A stretch of 64,000 nt of DNA from JAUIAI01 sp050633665 (GTDB lineage Bacteria > Pseudomonadota > Gammaproteobacteria > Burkholderiales > Burkholderiaceae_E), in contig JBOEGY010000013.1 in NCBI GenBank assembly GCA_050633665.1, positions 14,187 to 78,186 on the forward strand, given 5' to 3'. A model generated the notes under the pieces. That model made no database searches, was not told where the DNA came from, and was given only the letters and a program-made list of their open reading frames with translations. Both the position numbers and the translations under genes were made by a program. Every line of letters starts with the position of its first letter. Position 1 is the first letter of the stretch. Of the stretch, positions 33,876 to 42,397 are shown in pieces.

Positions 33876-35138
33876 TCAGACCCTAACGGTCAGACCATCG
33901 GCCAATGACAACCTGAACGCCCGCCAGGCCGGCCACAGGCTAATCAACAACGCGCTGCCTATCACGGCCGCCAGCAGCCACCAGTCGCGCGCACTTGGCC
34001 AGACCACCGTGAGCATCACCCCAAACTGATCCAGCACAAATGGGCGCGCCAGCAGTGAAAACGCGTTCAGGGCGAGCAGGCCCAGTGCCGCGCCAATGAG
34101 TGCCAGCACACCCGCCTCGGCAATAAACAAGCCAGCCAGATGGGACAGTCTTGCACCCACCGCTCTGAGAACCGCCATTTCTCTGCGCCTCGCTTCCAGC
34201 GTCGCCAGAATGGCCGTCAGCATGCCAAGCAGACTGGTGACAACAACAAAAACAGAGATTACCTGCAATGTCTGCTCTGCCACCCGCATCAAATCCCATA
34301 ACTCCTGCAGCGCAACCCCCGGAATGATTGCCAGTAACGGCTCCCGGGAATAAGTATTGATCTTTCGCTGTAACCGGAACAACTGCGTCTTGCGTTCAAC
34401 CCCGACCAGAAACGCCGTAATGTTCTTGGGTGTGATCGCTTCGGGTGACACCGGTCTTGTACCCAGCGAGCTGTCTTGTTGAGGGCGGCCGCCCTCCCAA
34501 CCCTGGTGAATCGCCTCAATACCGGCCAGGCTGACATGAAGTGTTCTATCAACCGGCGTCCCGGTTGGCGCAAGAACTCCGACGACCGTAAATGGCTTGT
34601 CCTGGTGTTGCGTCAGTTCCAGCTCGCCAGTGCCGTGGGCAAGCACAATGGACTGACCAATCGTGTAGTTGAGCTTGCGCGCGACCTCCGCGCCAATCAC
34701 GATATCGAACGGCTGGGCGAACGGGCCTCCCTGAGTAAAACGCAACGACTGTTTTCCGGCGTATTTATAATGCTCGAAATACGCCGTCGTCGTCCCCATG
34801 ACCCGATAGCTTCGGTGCGAGTCGCCCAACGACACCGGCACGGTCCAGGAAACCTCTGGCTCGCGGGCAAGTCGCTGATAGCTGCGCCAGGATATGTTGT
34901 TGGTCGCATCGCCAATTCGAAAAACGGAATAAAGCAGCAACTGCACTGAACCACTGCGCGCGCCGACGATCAAGTCGGTTCCGGACAAGGTGTCGGCAAA
35001 ACCCGCCCGCGCATCGCGGCGAAGCTTCTCGACGCCCAGCAACATCGCAACACTCAGTGCGACCGACAAGATAGTCAGCAGCGCCGCCCCCCGACGATTC
35101 AACAAACTGGCCCAGGCCAGTTGCAGGATGGAGATCAT
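33876..35138 (-). CDS. FtsX-like ABC transporter permease of the putative zinc operon
   Basis: The 420-residue protein has an N-terminal membrane helix (about 17-36) and a large periplasmic part (about 40-275). Three C-terminal helices follow in an FtsX/MacB-type domain (ISVFVVVTSLLGMLTAILATLEARRREMAVLRAVGA...). It should pair with the ATPase encoded just upstream, whose TGA overlaps its ATG. The gene order, ZrgA-like, DUF3299, ATPase, permease, matches the zinc-responsive PA4063-PA4066 operon of Pseudomonas aeruginosa. This suggests a role in moving zinc or a zinc-loaded protein across the envelope. Confidence 0.85.
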   Translation of the reverse strand: MISILQLAWASLLNRRGAALLTILSVALSVAMLLGVEKLRRDARAGFADTLSGTDLIVGARSGSVQLLLYSVFRIGDATNNISWRSYQRLAREPEVSWTVPVSLGDSHRSYRVMGTTTAYFEHYKYAGKQSLRFTQGGPFAQPFDIVIGAEVARKLNYTIGQSIVLAHGTGELELTQHQDKPFTVVGVLAPTGTPVDRTLHVSLAGIEAIHQGWEGGRPQQDSSLGTRPVSPEAITPKNITAFLVGVERKTQLFRLQRKINTYSREPLLAIIPGVALQELWDLMRVAEQTLQVISVFVVVTSLLGMLTAILATLEARRREMAVLRAVGARLSHLAGLFIAEAGVLALIGAALGLLALNAFSLLARPFVLDQFGVMLTVVWPSARDWWLLAAVIGSALLISLWPAWRAFRLSLADGLTVRV

Positions 35139-35878
35139 GCGGCCTCCGTCACGCCAGACCCGGCCGTCGTCTCAAACCGGATGTGCCGGTCAAACTGACC
35201 GGCCAGGCGCAAGTCATGACTGACAAAGACAACACCGGTTTGATGTGCAAGGCTTTCGGCCAGCAGCAGCTCAATAAAGCGTTGCGAGGCATGTTCATCC
35301 AGGGCGGAGGTTGGTTCATCAGCGATGATGAGTTCGGGCGAACCGATCAGGGCACGCGCCACCGCAACCCGTTGTTGCTGACCAATGCTGAGCGCAGCAA
35401 CCTGCCGCCCGCCCAATGCCGACACATCCAGTTCCAGATGCTCCAGGAGCCGGAGCGCCTCTTGTCGCGGTGTACTACCCGCCGCCTTGATGCGCTGGCG
35501 ACGCTGGCCAGAGAACCGGCAAGGCAGCAAGACGTTCTCGAGAATGGTCAGGTAAGAAACCAGATTAAACTGCTGAAACACAATACCAAGATGGTCCGCG
35601 CGAAAGCGGTCGCGTTCAGCGGTTCCCATCTGACTCAGACTCTGGCCCAGAATCTCAACGGTCCCGGCCTGGGGCAGGATAACGCCGCCGATCAGGCTGA
35701 GCAGCGTGCTTTTGCCACTGCCGCTGGCCCCGCTGATGAAGACACGCTCACCGGTACCAACACTCAAATGACTCAGTTGGATCAATGCCGGCTCTTCGGT
35801 TTGCCAGGCAAAACTGATGTTGCTCAGGCGAACCAACGCCGGGGCGGCGTCTGGCGTTGCTTTGACAGTCGACGACAA
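35135..35878 (-). CDS. ABC transporter ATP-binding protein, MacB/LolD type
   Basis: The 247-residue ATPase has Walker A GASGSGKST, the signature LSIGQQQRVAVARAL, Walker B LIIADEPTSALD and an H-loop FVSHDLRL, as in MacB/LolD-type systems. The start is a TTG at 35878, one base after the DUF3299 stop; no ATG lies before the conserved core. It overlaps the permease gene by 4 bases. Confidence 0.9.
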   Translation of the reverse strand: MSSTVKATPDAAPALVRLSNISFAWQTEEPALIQLSHLSVGTGERVFISGASGSGKSTLLSLIGGVILPQAGTVEILGQSLSQMGTAERDRFRADHLGIVFQQFNLVSYLTILENVLLPCRFSGQRRQRIKAAGSTPRQEALRLLEHLELDVSALGGRQVAALSIGQQQRVAVARALIGSPELIIADEPTSALDEHASQRFIELLLAESLAHQTGVVFVSHDLRLAGQFDRHIRFETTAGSGVTEAA

Positions 35879-35879
35879 A

Positions 35880-36590
35880 CTACTGATCGTGCGGCGTTAT
35901 TTTGGTAGCACGCATCGAGTACCCGGTACTGACGTCGGACTTCCCGTCTACCAGCGACAAGGCGTGAGTACTTTTATCTATCGACAGAACCCCTTCTACC
36001 CAGACCGGTTCATAGAGCTCGTCGCTGTGATACGGCTGGTCAACCGTGATATGAACCATTTGATTGGCCGGTGGTGGTGGCACATGAATACAGGCGCCAA
36101 CAAACGGCACCAGCAGAAATTCACGCAGCGCGGTCCCTTCGGTTTCCAGGGGCAGGACATAACCCGGCATACGGACCGACAAGCCATCGAGCGATTGATC
36201 AACGCGTTCTGATTCGAGCGCATAGAGTTTGCGCGCTGCGACGACACGTTCCCACAACTTGTACAACTCAGGAAATTCAGCCTGATAGTCTTTTTCCAGT
36301 CTTGCGAGGCTGCTGGGCTTCAGACGGTTCTTATCAACAAAACCGGCTTCGACCCGACGCTTCAGCGCCGCCTGTTCATCGATCTGGTAGTAAAACTCGC
36401 GGCGCTCTTCATCCAGGCCATCCAGGGTTGCCTGTAATTCTTTGATGTCTTTAGCCAGCGTTTCGCTTTTTGGCGGGATCAGTTTTTCCCAGTCGATGCT
36501 TTCGGGCGTCTTGGCCTGACTCTGACCAACGAGCAATCCGGCCGAAACAAGAAAGCAAGCGGCAAATCGAAAAAACTGAGGGGAAAACAT
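35880..36590 (-). CDS. DUF3299 exported protein
   Basis: The 236-residue protein has a Sec signal peptide (residues 1-26, ending SQA). A helical stretch (KDIKELQATLDGLDEERREFYYQIDEQAALKRRV) follows, then a C-terminal DUF3299 domain with VRMPGYVLPLETEGT, FLLVPFVGACIHVPPPPANQMV and a PVWVEGVLS strand. The domain is typical of the zinc-linked ABC operon. The conserved Cys-x-His in ACIHVPPPP could bind metal. Molecular role unknown. Confidence 0.85.
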   Translation of the reverse strand: MFSPQFFRFAACFLVSAGLLVGQSQAKTPESIDWEKLIPPKSETLAKDIKELQATLDGLDEERREFYYQIDEQAALKRRVEAGFVDKNRLKPSSLARLEKDYQAEFPELYKLWERVVAARKLYALESERVDQSLDGLSVRMPGYVLPLETEGTALREFLLVPFVGACIHVPPPPANQMVHITVDQPYHSDELYEPVWVEGVLSIDKSTHALSLVDGKSDVSTGYSMRATKITPHDQ

Positions 36591-36604
36591 AGTATCTCCG
36601 GGGT

Positions 36605-37240
36605 CTATCGGCCGAGCGGCAGCACCGGGTTCTGCGGGCTCAGGCGGGTACGGGTCTGGCTGTCCGGTGTGACTAGCTGCACCTTAAGCTCGGTCACGCC
36701 ATCAACAAACGGAAAGAAAAGAACCTTAACACTGGCCAGAGCAGAGGCGTTATCACAGTGATATTGCAAAACCCCTTCGAAGTCGCTGTGGCCGTCTTCG
36801 TGGTCATGCTCAGCGTGCTTGTGGTCGTGATCATCATCGGCAGCGCCGCTTTCGGCCGATTCAAGCCCGACCAGGCTTGCCTGGGCGCTTTCGAGCTGGC
36901 AAGCGGCGGCCACGGACGGTTCAAACCAGTCTGCGCCGCTGGAAAACCCGGCCAGCACCTGTTGCACCTGGGAGGTCTGTTGATCATCAACCGGCTTGTG
37001 CTCGAAACCCACAACATTGGCCGCCGGCAGTCTGAGCTCCAACGCGAGATCGTGCCCGTCAACGACTACATTGAGTTCACCATGACCGTGTTGGTGGACA
37101 TCCTGCTCCGCCGCAAGGGCAAAGCCATTCAGGCCAAGCCCGGCCAGAATAATACCGGCCACTCCCATGCCACGGACCTTCCCTGGTAACAAGGGTTTTC
37201 CTGCGGGTCTTACTAGTAAAGGTGAGCCGAATAATTTCAT
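36605..37240 (-). CDS. ZrgA-like (DUF2796) histidine-rich periplasmic protein
   Basis: The 211-residue protein has a signal region ending FALAAEQ, an HQHGHGELNVVVDG opening and a C-terminal LQYHCDNASALASVKVLFFPF. A histidine/aspartate-rich loop lies between (DDDHDHKHAEHDHEDGHSD). This is the DUF2796/ZrgA family, linked to zinc. The His loop is the obvious metal-binding site. ATG 37240 is used here. TTG 37249 is longer, while ATG 37168 has the better AAGG ribosome site but would lose the basic signal head. It is the first gene of the operon. Confidence 0.85.
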   Translation of the reverse strand: MKLFGSPLLVRPAGKPLLPGKVRGMGVAGIILAGLGLNGFALAAEQDVHQHGHGELNVVVDGHDLALELRLPAANVVGFEHKPVDDQQTSQVQQVLAGFSSGADWFEPSVAAACQLESAQASLVGLESAESGAADDDHDHKHAEHDHEDGHSDFEGVLQYHCDNASALASVKVLFFPFVDGVTELKVQLVTPDSQTRTRLSPQNPVLPLGR

Positions 37241-37249
37241 AGAATGCAA

Positions 37250-37913
37250 GCCGTCACATTAATCCGCCAGGCAGCGAAGGCAGCACCTGAGCAGCCAATA
37301 GAATTGAGAGCGGTCGGGGTCGAAGTTTTTACGGTGCTCATAATGCCATATTGTCTAGCCGTAAGCAGGACCGACTAACCGAGGTTACTTCCGTGAAATT
37401 GCCTCACCTGCTACTGGCAAGGTTATGCTCTTGCTTACCCATGGGTGTCACGATTGCCGGCCCCACCGAAACGATTCAGTCGTACCGTGTTTAGCCCACC
37501 CCGCCATTGAAGCGCTGCATGACGCGGCAACCGACTCAGGCGCTGGCGAATCGAAAAGCCGTTGAGACGGCCCAGAACGTCTGCCCGTTCCCTTTGGCAT
37601 CTGACCGGTCGAGTTACCGCCGGCATATCGGACTTCATTTTCCGCCCGGGCCTGGCCAACAACGTGTTCTTTTGCAACTGCCCACACTCAAAACGATGAA
37701 TTCGCGATCCAGCCTTGGCTTCGGCTGAGATCAACCCGTAAAGCGATGAAGCTGTTTCTGTCTCGTCCCGGGATGCCTGTTCGAGCATACCGGGTCTCAG
37801 ATCAGTTTGAGCGGTTGGCCGAGCAACGCGGTCTTTCTGAAAGTCAAATGCTCAGACAAGAAGAGCGACTTTTCCCAGGCGAGTGGCTTCGCGGACCATA
37901 CTCAATAAAATGT
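37250..37913. other. Gap of about 660 bases, no convincing gene
   Basis: This stretch separates the ZrgA-like gene from the PhoX terminator. Frames on both strands lack a family match or a good ribosome site, apart from a 33-codon signal-like ORF at 37393-37494. A partial palindrome CATAATGCCATATTG (37339-37353) lies about 100 bases before the ZrgA start and could be a regulator site. It is not a clear Zur box. The rest may be decayed coding DNA. Confidence 0.4.
37393..37494 (+). pseudogene. Short ORF resembling a signal peptide, possible gene remnant
   Basis: A GTG with a GAGG site 8 bases before it opens a 33-codon frame whose product starts KLPHLLLARLCSCLPMGVT and ends at TAG 37492. It looks like a signal peptide cut off just after cleavage. 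It may be a relic of an exported protein gene, a very small protein, or chance. Confidence 0.2.
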
Positions 37914-37940
37914 AAAAGCCCGGCACGCAGCCGGGCTTTT
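37914..37940 (-). terminator. Terminator of phoX
   Basis: AAAAGCCCGGC at 37914-37924 pairs perfectly with 37930-37940 around a 5-base loop, 21 bases after the phoX stop. On the minus strand the stem ends in four T; the A run on the other side allows action in both directions. Confidence 0.8.
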
Positions 37941-37961
37941 ACTCGTACCGATCAAGTTATC

Positions 37962-40055
37962 TCAAACGCCTACCGCGCCGCCGTCAATTTTGCTGATCAC
38001 CACAGTTGCAGCGCGCGGGCGCACCGTAACGCCATCTGTTGTTGCTACCGCTGCATCGTCGCCTTGTGGCCAGTTACGCGGGTGTTGAATATTCACAAAA
38101 AAGCCACTCAGGTCCGGCGAGAACGCAAGTCCGGTCACCTCGCATCCGTTAGGACCGACAAAAAACCGGCGCAGCTCAACCTGATTATCCGCGCTGACCG
38201 GAACCTGATTGCCATCAGCATCAGTCAGTTGCGAAGGCACCACCGCCAGCATTTGATCATTGGTGTATTCGGTCAGTTCCGGCGCACCGTTGTCGGTTTG
38301 AATCCACATGATGCCGCGATCATCAAAAACCAGACCGTCCGGACTGGCGAACTGGTTAAGCTCCACCAGACCTGACTTGTTTTTCTCTGCATCGCCGGCG
38401 GCGTCGGAGCCAAAAACGAAAATATCCCAGGTGAAGTTGCGATGGTCATCGGTTTCATCCCAGCGGATGATGTGACCGGTATTGTTCGGGCTGCGCGGGT
38501 TCGCCGCGTCGGGCGCGTTGCGAGCATTCGGCGTGCTCTCGGAAGCCGACCCATCCACGCCACGACGCGAGTTATTGGTCAGGGTGAAGTAAACCGAACC
38601 TGTTACCGGATCAACCGCGCCCCACTCTGGGCGGTCCATCGGTGTCGCGCCGACCAGGTCAGCCGCCTCGACGGTATTGAGGATGACCTCAGCCTGAGTC
38701 TTAAACTTGAGCAATGCCGGGTTGGCGGTTTCGAGTGGCAGCCATTGACCCGAGCCGTCTTCGTTGAAGCGGGCAACATAAAGCGTGCCCTGATCCATGT
38801 ATTTGGCACCGGTTGCGAGCCGGTCAGCCGGTGTGGCATCGGCCGGGTCCCAGTTTGTGGCAGAGACAAACTTGTAGATGTACTCGCCGCGTGCATCATG
38901 GCCCGAATAAAACACCACGGGCTTGCCCGCTTTGAGTTTGCCCGGCACGCAGCCTTCGTGGCGAAAGCGACCCAAGGCTGAACGCTTGACCGCACGAGAA
39001 TCCGCAGTATAGGGGTCAATCTCAACGATATACCCATGACCATTCGCTTCATTGCGGTAGTCTTGCGCTGCGGACCCTGCGGTCGGCGTGATATCAAAAC
39101 GCGCGAATTCGTCAGCGAGTTCGCTCGCCGCGCCGGCCAGATCATCCCAGCCGTAGCGCGTGTCTTCGGCATCGACCCCGATGCGTTTCTGATCGGCTGT
39201 CAGCTCACCCTTGTTCACGAAATACCCCGGCCAGTTTTCTTCGCAGGTCAGGTAAGTACCCCACGGCGTATAACCATTACCGCAGTTGTTAAGCGTGCCG
39301 CGCGCGACCGATCCATCGGGCGAGTACCTGGTCACCAGTAGATTGGCGCCGGCAGCCGGGCCTGAAACGTCCATTTCGGTTGCACCGGTATAGCGGCGGT
39401 TGAGCGGGTCGCCGGTAACAACGCGCCATTGGTCGTCTGCCCCGCGCTGAATACGAATAACCGAAACACCGTGAGCATTGATTTCCTTACGGATCTCTTC
39501 AACCTCGGTGCGCAGGTTCGACCCCGGATCACGGGTGGCGCCATTCGGGTGCAGCGCATTCTGGTCGATGTACTCATGATTGATCACCAGCAAGCCATCA
39601 GTACTGCTGCCCTCAATCGCGAAATACTGCATGCCATCGTGATGCATGCCGACCGAATTGGCCTGGTCAAGCGATGTATTCGTCCCGTCGTCCTTCCACT
39701 CGGCTGCATTCGCATTGAGAGGGGTTCCCCACGGCGCGAGCACCTGGGCGCGATAGCCAGTCGGCACGACTACCGCATCAGTCCTGGACCCGGCGATCGA
39801 TTCAAATCCGAGCCTGGTGCCCGAAGTGGCCGAACCGCCGGTTCCGCCGCTGCTACCGGTGCTGTCGCTGGCAGTTGAGGTGTTGTGATCGCCGCCGCAA
39901 CTGGCCAGACTGAGTCCTCCCAGCATGGTCGCTGCCGCGACCTTGAAGCCACCATGGACGACCGTCCGGCGAGAGATGGTTTTTTCCAGAATCGACTCAA
40001 ACGATTCGTTGTGACTCTGGTTGTGAATTCGGGGATCAAATGTCGCTTGACTCAA
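37962..40055 (-). CDS. phoX: PhoX-family phosphatase, Tat-exported
   Basis: The 697-residue protein has a twin-arginine signal (SRRTVVHGGFKVAAATMLGG) at about 29-48 followed by LASCGGD. The PhoX/DUF839 core follows: GWDDLAGAASEL, GYIVEIDPYT, RFRHEGCVPG, VFYSGHDARGEYIYKFVS, NCGNGYTPWGTYLTCEENWPGYF and RPEWGAVDPVTGSVYFTLTNNS. PhoX enzymes are periplasmic calcium/iron phosphatases that free phosphate from organic esters. The start is TTG 40055, supported by a strong GAGGAG site 7 bases before it. A weak Pho-box-like TTGTCATAAAG lies upstream at 40094-40112. Single-gene unit with its own terminator. Confidence 0.9.
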   Translation of the reverse strand: MSQATFDPRIHNQSHNESFESILEKTISRRTVVHGGFKVAAATMLGGLSLASCGGDHNTSTASDSTGSSGGTGGSATSGTRLGFESIAGSRTDAVVVPTGYRAQVLAPWGTPLNANAAEWKDDGTNTSLDQANSVGMHHDGMQYFAIEGSSTDGLLVINHEYIDQNALHPNGATRDPGSNLRTEVEEIRKEINAHGVSVIRIQRGADDQWRVVTGDPLNRRYTGATEMDVSGPAAGANLLVTRYSPDGSVARGTLNNCGNGYTPWGTYLTCEENWPGYFVNKGELTADQKRIGVDAEDTRYGWDDLAGAASELADEFARFDITPTAGSAAQDYRNEANGHGYIVEIDPYTADSRAVKRSALGRFRHEGCVPGKLKAGKPVVFYSGHDARGEYIYKFVSATNWDPADATPADRLATGAKYMDQGTLYVARFNEDGSGQWLPLETANPALLKFKTQAEVILNTVEAADLVGATPMDRPEWGAVDPVTGSVYFTLTNNSRRGVDGSASESTPNARNAPDAANPRSPNNTGHIIRWDETDDHRNFTWDIFVFGSDAAGDAEKNKSGLVELNQFASPDGLVFDDRGIMWIQTDNGAPELTEYTNDQMLAVVPSQLTDADGNQVPVSADNQVELRRFFVGPNGCEVTGLAFSPDLSGFFVNIQHPRNWPQGDDAAVATTDGVTVRPRAATVVISKIDGGAVGV

Positions 40056-40146
40056 TGTCCTGCTCCTCAGCTGGGGTAATTTTCAGCAGAGATTAGGCAG
40101 ACTTTATGACAAACACACGACCGCAATAAGTCGATTACATGACTCG

Positions 40147-41043
40147 TTAGCGTTTGGCCTCCTGCCGGTACAGCGTAAACAGGCAGGAATCGTCCATCTC
40201 GCCCATGCCTTGTTCGCAGGCCGCTTCAAATCGCGCCAGCGCCGCCTGCGCCATCGGCGACGGTGATCCCGCACTGCCCGCCGCCGCGACGGCCAGGGTC
40301 AGATCTTTGGTCAGTACTCGGGCAGCCGCACCCACGGTTGGCATCAGGCCCGCCGCGCCACGTGGCAGGCGGTCGTCACCTACCCAGCTTTGCCCGGAAC
40401 TGGCTGCCATCAGACGCATCATGATGTCGGCATCCAGGCCCATGCTGACGGCCATGGCAAGTGCTTCGCTGGCTGCGGCCAGATAAGCACCGCCAGCCAG
40501 GTTATTGGCGAGCTTGGCGCGCGCGCCGTCGCCGGGCCGATCGGAGACCACGAACTGCTTGTCTGACAAATCATTCAGTAAGTCGGCAAAGCGCTGCCGG
40601 TGCTCCGCAGCACCGGCCAGCATGATGCTCATGGTGCCGTCCCCGGCCCGTTCGGGCCCCCCGGAAATTGGCGCATCTATGACCGCAGCGCCGGCTTGAG
40701 TAAGAGCGGCAGCAATCTCAACAGTATCTTCAGGCGCGATCGTGCTGCAAAGAAAAATACCCGGAGCAGCGGTTTGTTTGTCGGCGTGTGCAAGCCCCGC
40801 CAACAGTCCGTCTGGTCCGTTGACGACCTCACGGATCTGCGCAGCCGTCTCGACAACGATCAGCACGGCGTCAACGGCGCCAACCATTGATGCTGGTGTT
40901 GCCTGACGGACACCGCCACGGTCGACAAGCGGGTCTTCACGACTGGAAATGATGTCCCGGACATGAACATCGCGGTGGCGATTGAGCAGGTTGGCAGCAA
41001 TGCCGGCGCCCATTGCACCGGTGCCAATGATGCCGGCCTTCAT
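40147..41043 (-). CDS. NAD(P)-dependent beta-hydroxyacid dehydrogenase (3-hydroxyisobutyrate dehydrogenase family)
   Basis: The 298-residue protein has the dinucleotide motif IIGTGAMGAGIAANLL at the start, the substrate motif DAPISGGPERAGDGTMSIMLAG, and the catalytic Lys in AKLANNLAGGA near 172. It oxidises a beta-hydroxyacid such as 3-hydroxyisobutyrate, glycerate or tartronate semialdehyde. The exact acid is unclear. A loop at 33-50 replaces the usual NRT with RDIISS, so cofactor choice is uncertain. Confidence 0.85.
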   Translation of the reverse strand: MKAGIIGTGAMGAGIAANLLNRHRDVHVRDIISSREDPLVDRGGVRQATPASMVGAVDAVLIVVETAAQIREVVNGPDGLLAGLAHADKQTAAPGIFLCSTIAPEDTVEIAAALTQAGAAVIDAPISGGPERAGDGTMSIMLAGAAEHRQRFADLLNDLSDKQFVVSDRPGDGARAKLANNLAGGAYLAAASEALAMAVSMGLDADIMMRLMAASSGQSWVGDDRLPRGAAGLMPTVGAAARVLTKDLTLAVAAAGSAGSPSPMAQAALARFEAACEQGMGEMDDSCLFTLYRQEAKR

Positions 41044-41073
41044 TGAGGCACCCGAAATGAAATAGCCGGTTGG

Positions 41074-41373
41074 TCAGCGCCCGCCGCGGGGACCATACGG
41101 CCCGCGGCTTCCACTGCCACGTGAGCCCTGCTCATGCGCTTCGTTGACAACAAGATTCCTTCCCTCCACGGCCTGACCGTTCATGGCTTCAATTGCGGCC
41201 TGCGCAGCGCCGGCCTGTGCCATCGTAACAAAGCCAAATCCGCGTGACCGGCTGGTTTCGCGGTCAGTCACTATTTTTGCCTCGGAGACTTCGCCGTGCG
41301 TGGCGAACAGCGCTTCGAGTTGCTCATCGGTTGTTCGCCAGGGCAAATTGCCGACATATATTTTGGTAGCCAT
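41074..41373 (-). CDS. Small RRM RNA-binding protein
   Basis: The 99-residue protein is one RNA-recognition motif: RNP2 KIYVGNLPW at 4-12 and RNP1 SRGFGFVTM near 43-51, with a Gly/Ser/Arg tail (GSRGSGSRGPYGPRGGR). It resembles bacterial cold-induced RRM proteins that bind RNA. It has a long upstream region of up to 346 bases, shared with lexA, which may carry a structured leader. Confidence 0.9.
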   Translation of the reverse strand: MATKIYVGNLPWRTTDEQLEALFATHGEVSEAKIVTDRETSRSRGFGFVTMAQAGAAQAAIEAMNGQAVEGRNLVVNEAHEQGSRGSGSRGPYGPRGGR

Positions 41374-41719
41374 TGATGATCAGATCCTAGTAAAGCATCG
41401 AGAGGTAATCGCTGCCCAGTCAGACCGCTGGGTCAGTGCGCTGTGATCCAGGAATACCAAAGGGGTGGCAACGCCGTCCGATCACCGGATCCGTTGTCTC
41501 GACAAGGATTTTTTCCTCGGAATTTCAGCTGACTTTTTTGGTGATTTAATAATGTGCCACATTTGTTTCAGACTGAATAGCGCCCATATTGATGAGGATC
41601 AAACTCAGGCGCTGTCTGCATTTTTGGAGTGCACAACTTAAACCACAGGGCGAAATTATCGCTTGTCTATCCAGTAAAACTGTATAAAAATACAGTTATC
41701 GATCTCGATTGGACAAACC
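41374..41719. other. Divergent regulatory region between the RRM gene and lexA
   Basis: The 346 bases hold no convincing ORF. The lexA side carries the LexA box. On the RRM side an AGGA site is about 11 bases before the ATG, and a T-rich stretch with AGGATTTTTTCCT-like pairing lies near 41500. A cold-responsive leader is possible but not shown. Confidence 0.5.
41680..41695 (+). promoter_or_regulatory. LexA box
   Basis: CTGTATAAAAATACAG fits the CTGT-N8-ACAG consensus perfectly and ends 25 bases before the lexA ATG. It should let LexA repress its own operon, lexA-imuA-imuB. Only one box is visible. Confidence 0.93.
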
Positions 41720-42367
41720 ATGCGCCCACTGACTGCCCGCCAGCAGGAAATTCTCTCTCTGATCAAGCAGCACATTGCTGATACCGGTTTCCCGCCAACC
41801 CGGGTTGAAATCGCCCGGGCACTGGGTTTTCGCTCCCCAAACGCAGCAGAAGAACACCTCAAGGCGCTGGCCCGCAAAGGCGTCATTGAGCTCACCTCGG
41901 GCGCCTCCCGCGGCATTCGTCTGAACATGATGACCGACGAAACCACCGAGAACGGCGCCTCCGCAGTACAAATCGCCATGAGCCTGCCGCTGGTGGGACG
42001 TGTCGCAGCCGGTAGCCCCATCCTTGCGCAAGAACACATTGAGGCCCACTACGCCCTGGACCCCAACCTGTTCTCAGACACCCCGGACTACCTGCTCAAA
42101 GTGCGCGGCATGAGTATGCGTGATGCCGGCATTCTGGATGGCGACCTGCTCGCAATCAAACGCACCCGGGAAGCCCGCAACGGACAAATCGTCGTTGCCC
42201 GGGTCGGCGACGATGTCACCGTCAAACGCTGGCGCCGACAAGGCCACCAGATTGAACTACTGCCTGAAAACCCCGATTACCAACCAATCGTACTCGACAC
42301 CCGCCGCGATGAATTCGCCCTCGAAGGGCTCGCTGTTGGTCTGATGCGCAGCGGCCGGGCCCTTTAG
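41720..42367 (+). CDS. lexA: SOS repressor LexA
   Basis: The 215-residue repressor has an N-terminal winged helix (RQQEILSLIKQHIADTGFPPTRVEIARALGFRSPNAAEEHLKAL), the Ala-Gly cleavage site in VGRVAAGSPI, and the Ser and Lys of the self-cleavage dyad in VRGMSMRDAG and DDVTVKRW. It represses the SOS genes until RecA filaments trigger cleavage. It has its own LexA box and is followed 30 bases later by imuA. Confidence 0.97.
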   Translation: MRPLTARQQEILSLIKQHIADTGFPPTRVEIARALGFRSPNAAEEHLKALARKGVIELTSGASRGIRLNMMTDETTENGASAVQIAMSLPLVGRVAAGSPILAQEHIEAHYALDPNLFSDTPDYLLKVRGMSMRDAGILDGDLLAIKRTREARNGQIVVARVGDDVTVKRWRRQGHQIELLPENPDYQPIVLDTRRDEFALEGLAVGLMRSGRAL

Positions 42368-42397
42368 CAAAAGCCTTGCTGCAAACCCACTGACACC

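Noticed and set aside
37339..37353. Zur box before the ZrgA-like gene
   Set aside because: Only a partial palindrome; it does not fit the usual Zur consensus well enough to call.
37435..37788. 117-codon minus ORF in the gap after the zinc operon
   Set aside because: No ribosome site, no family resemblance and an Arg-rich composition typical of chance frames.
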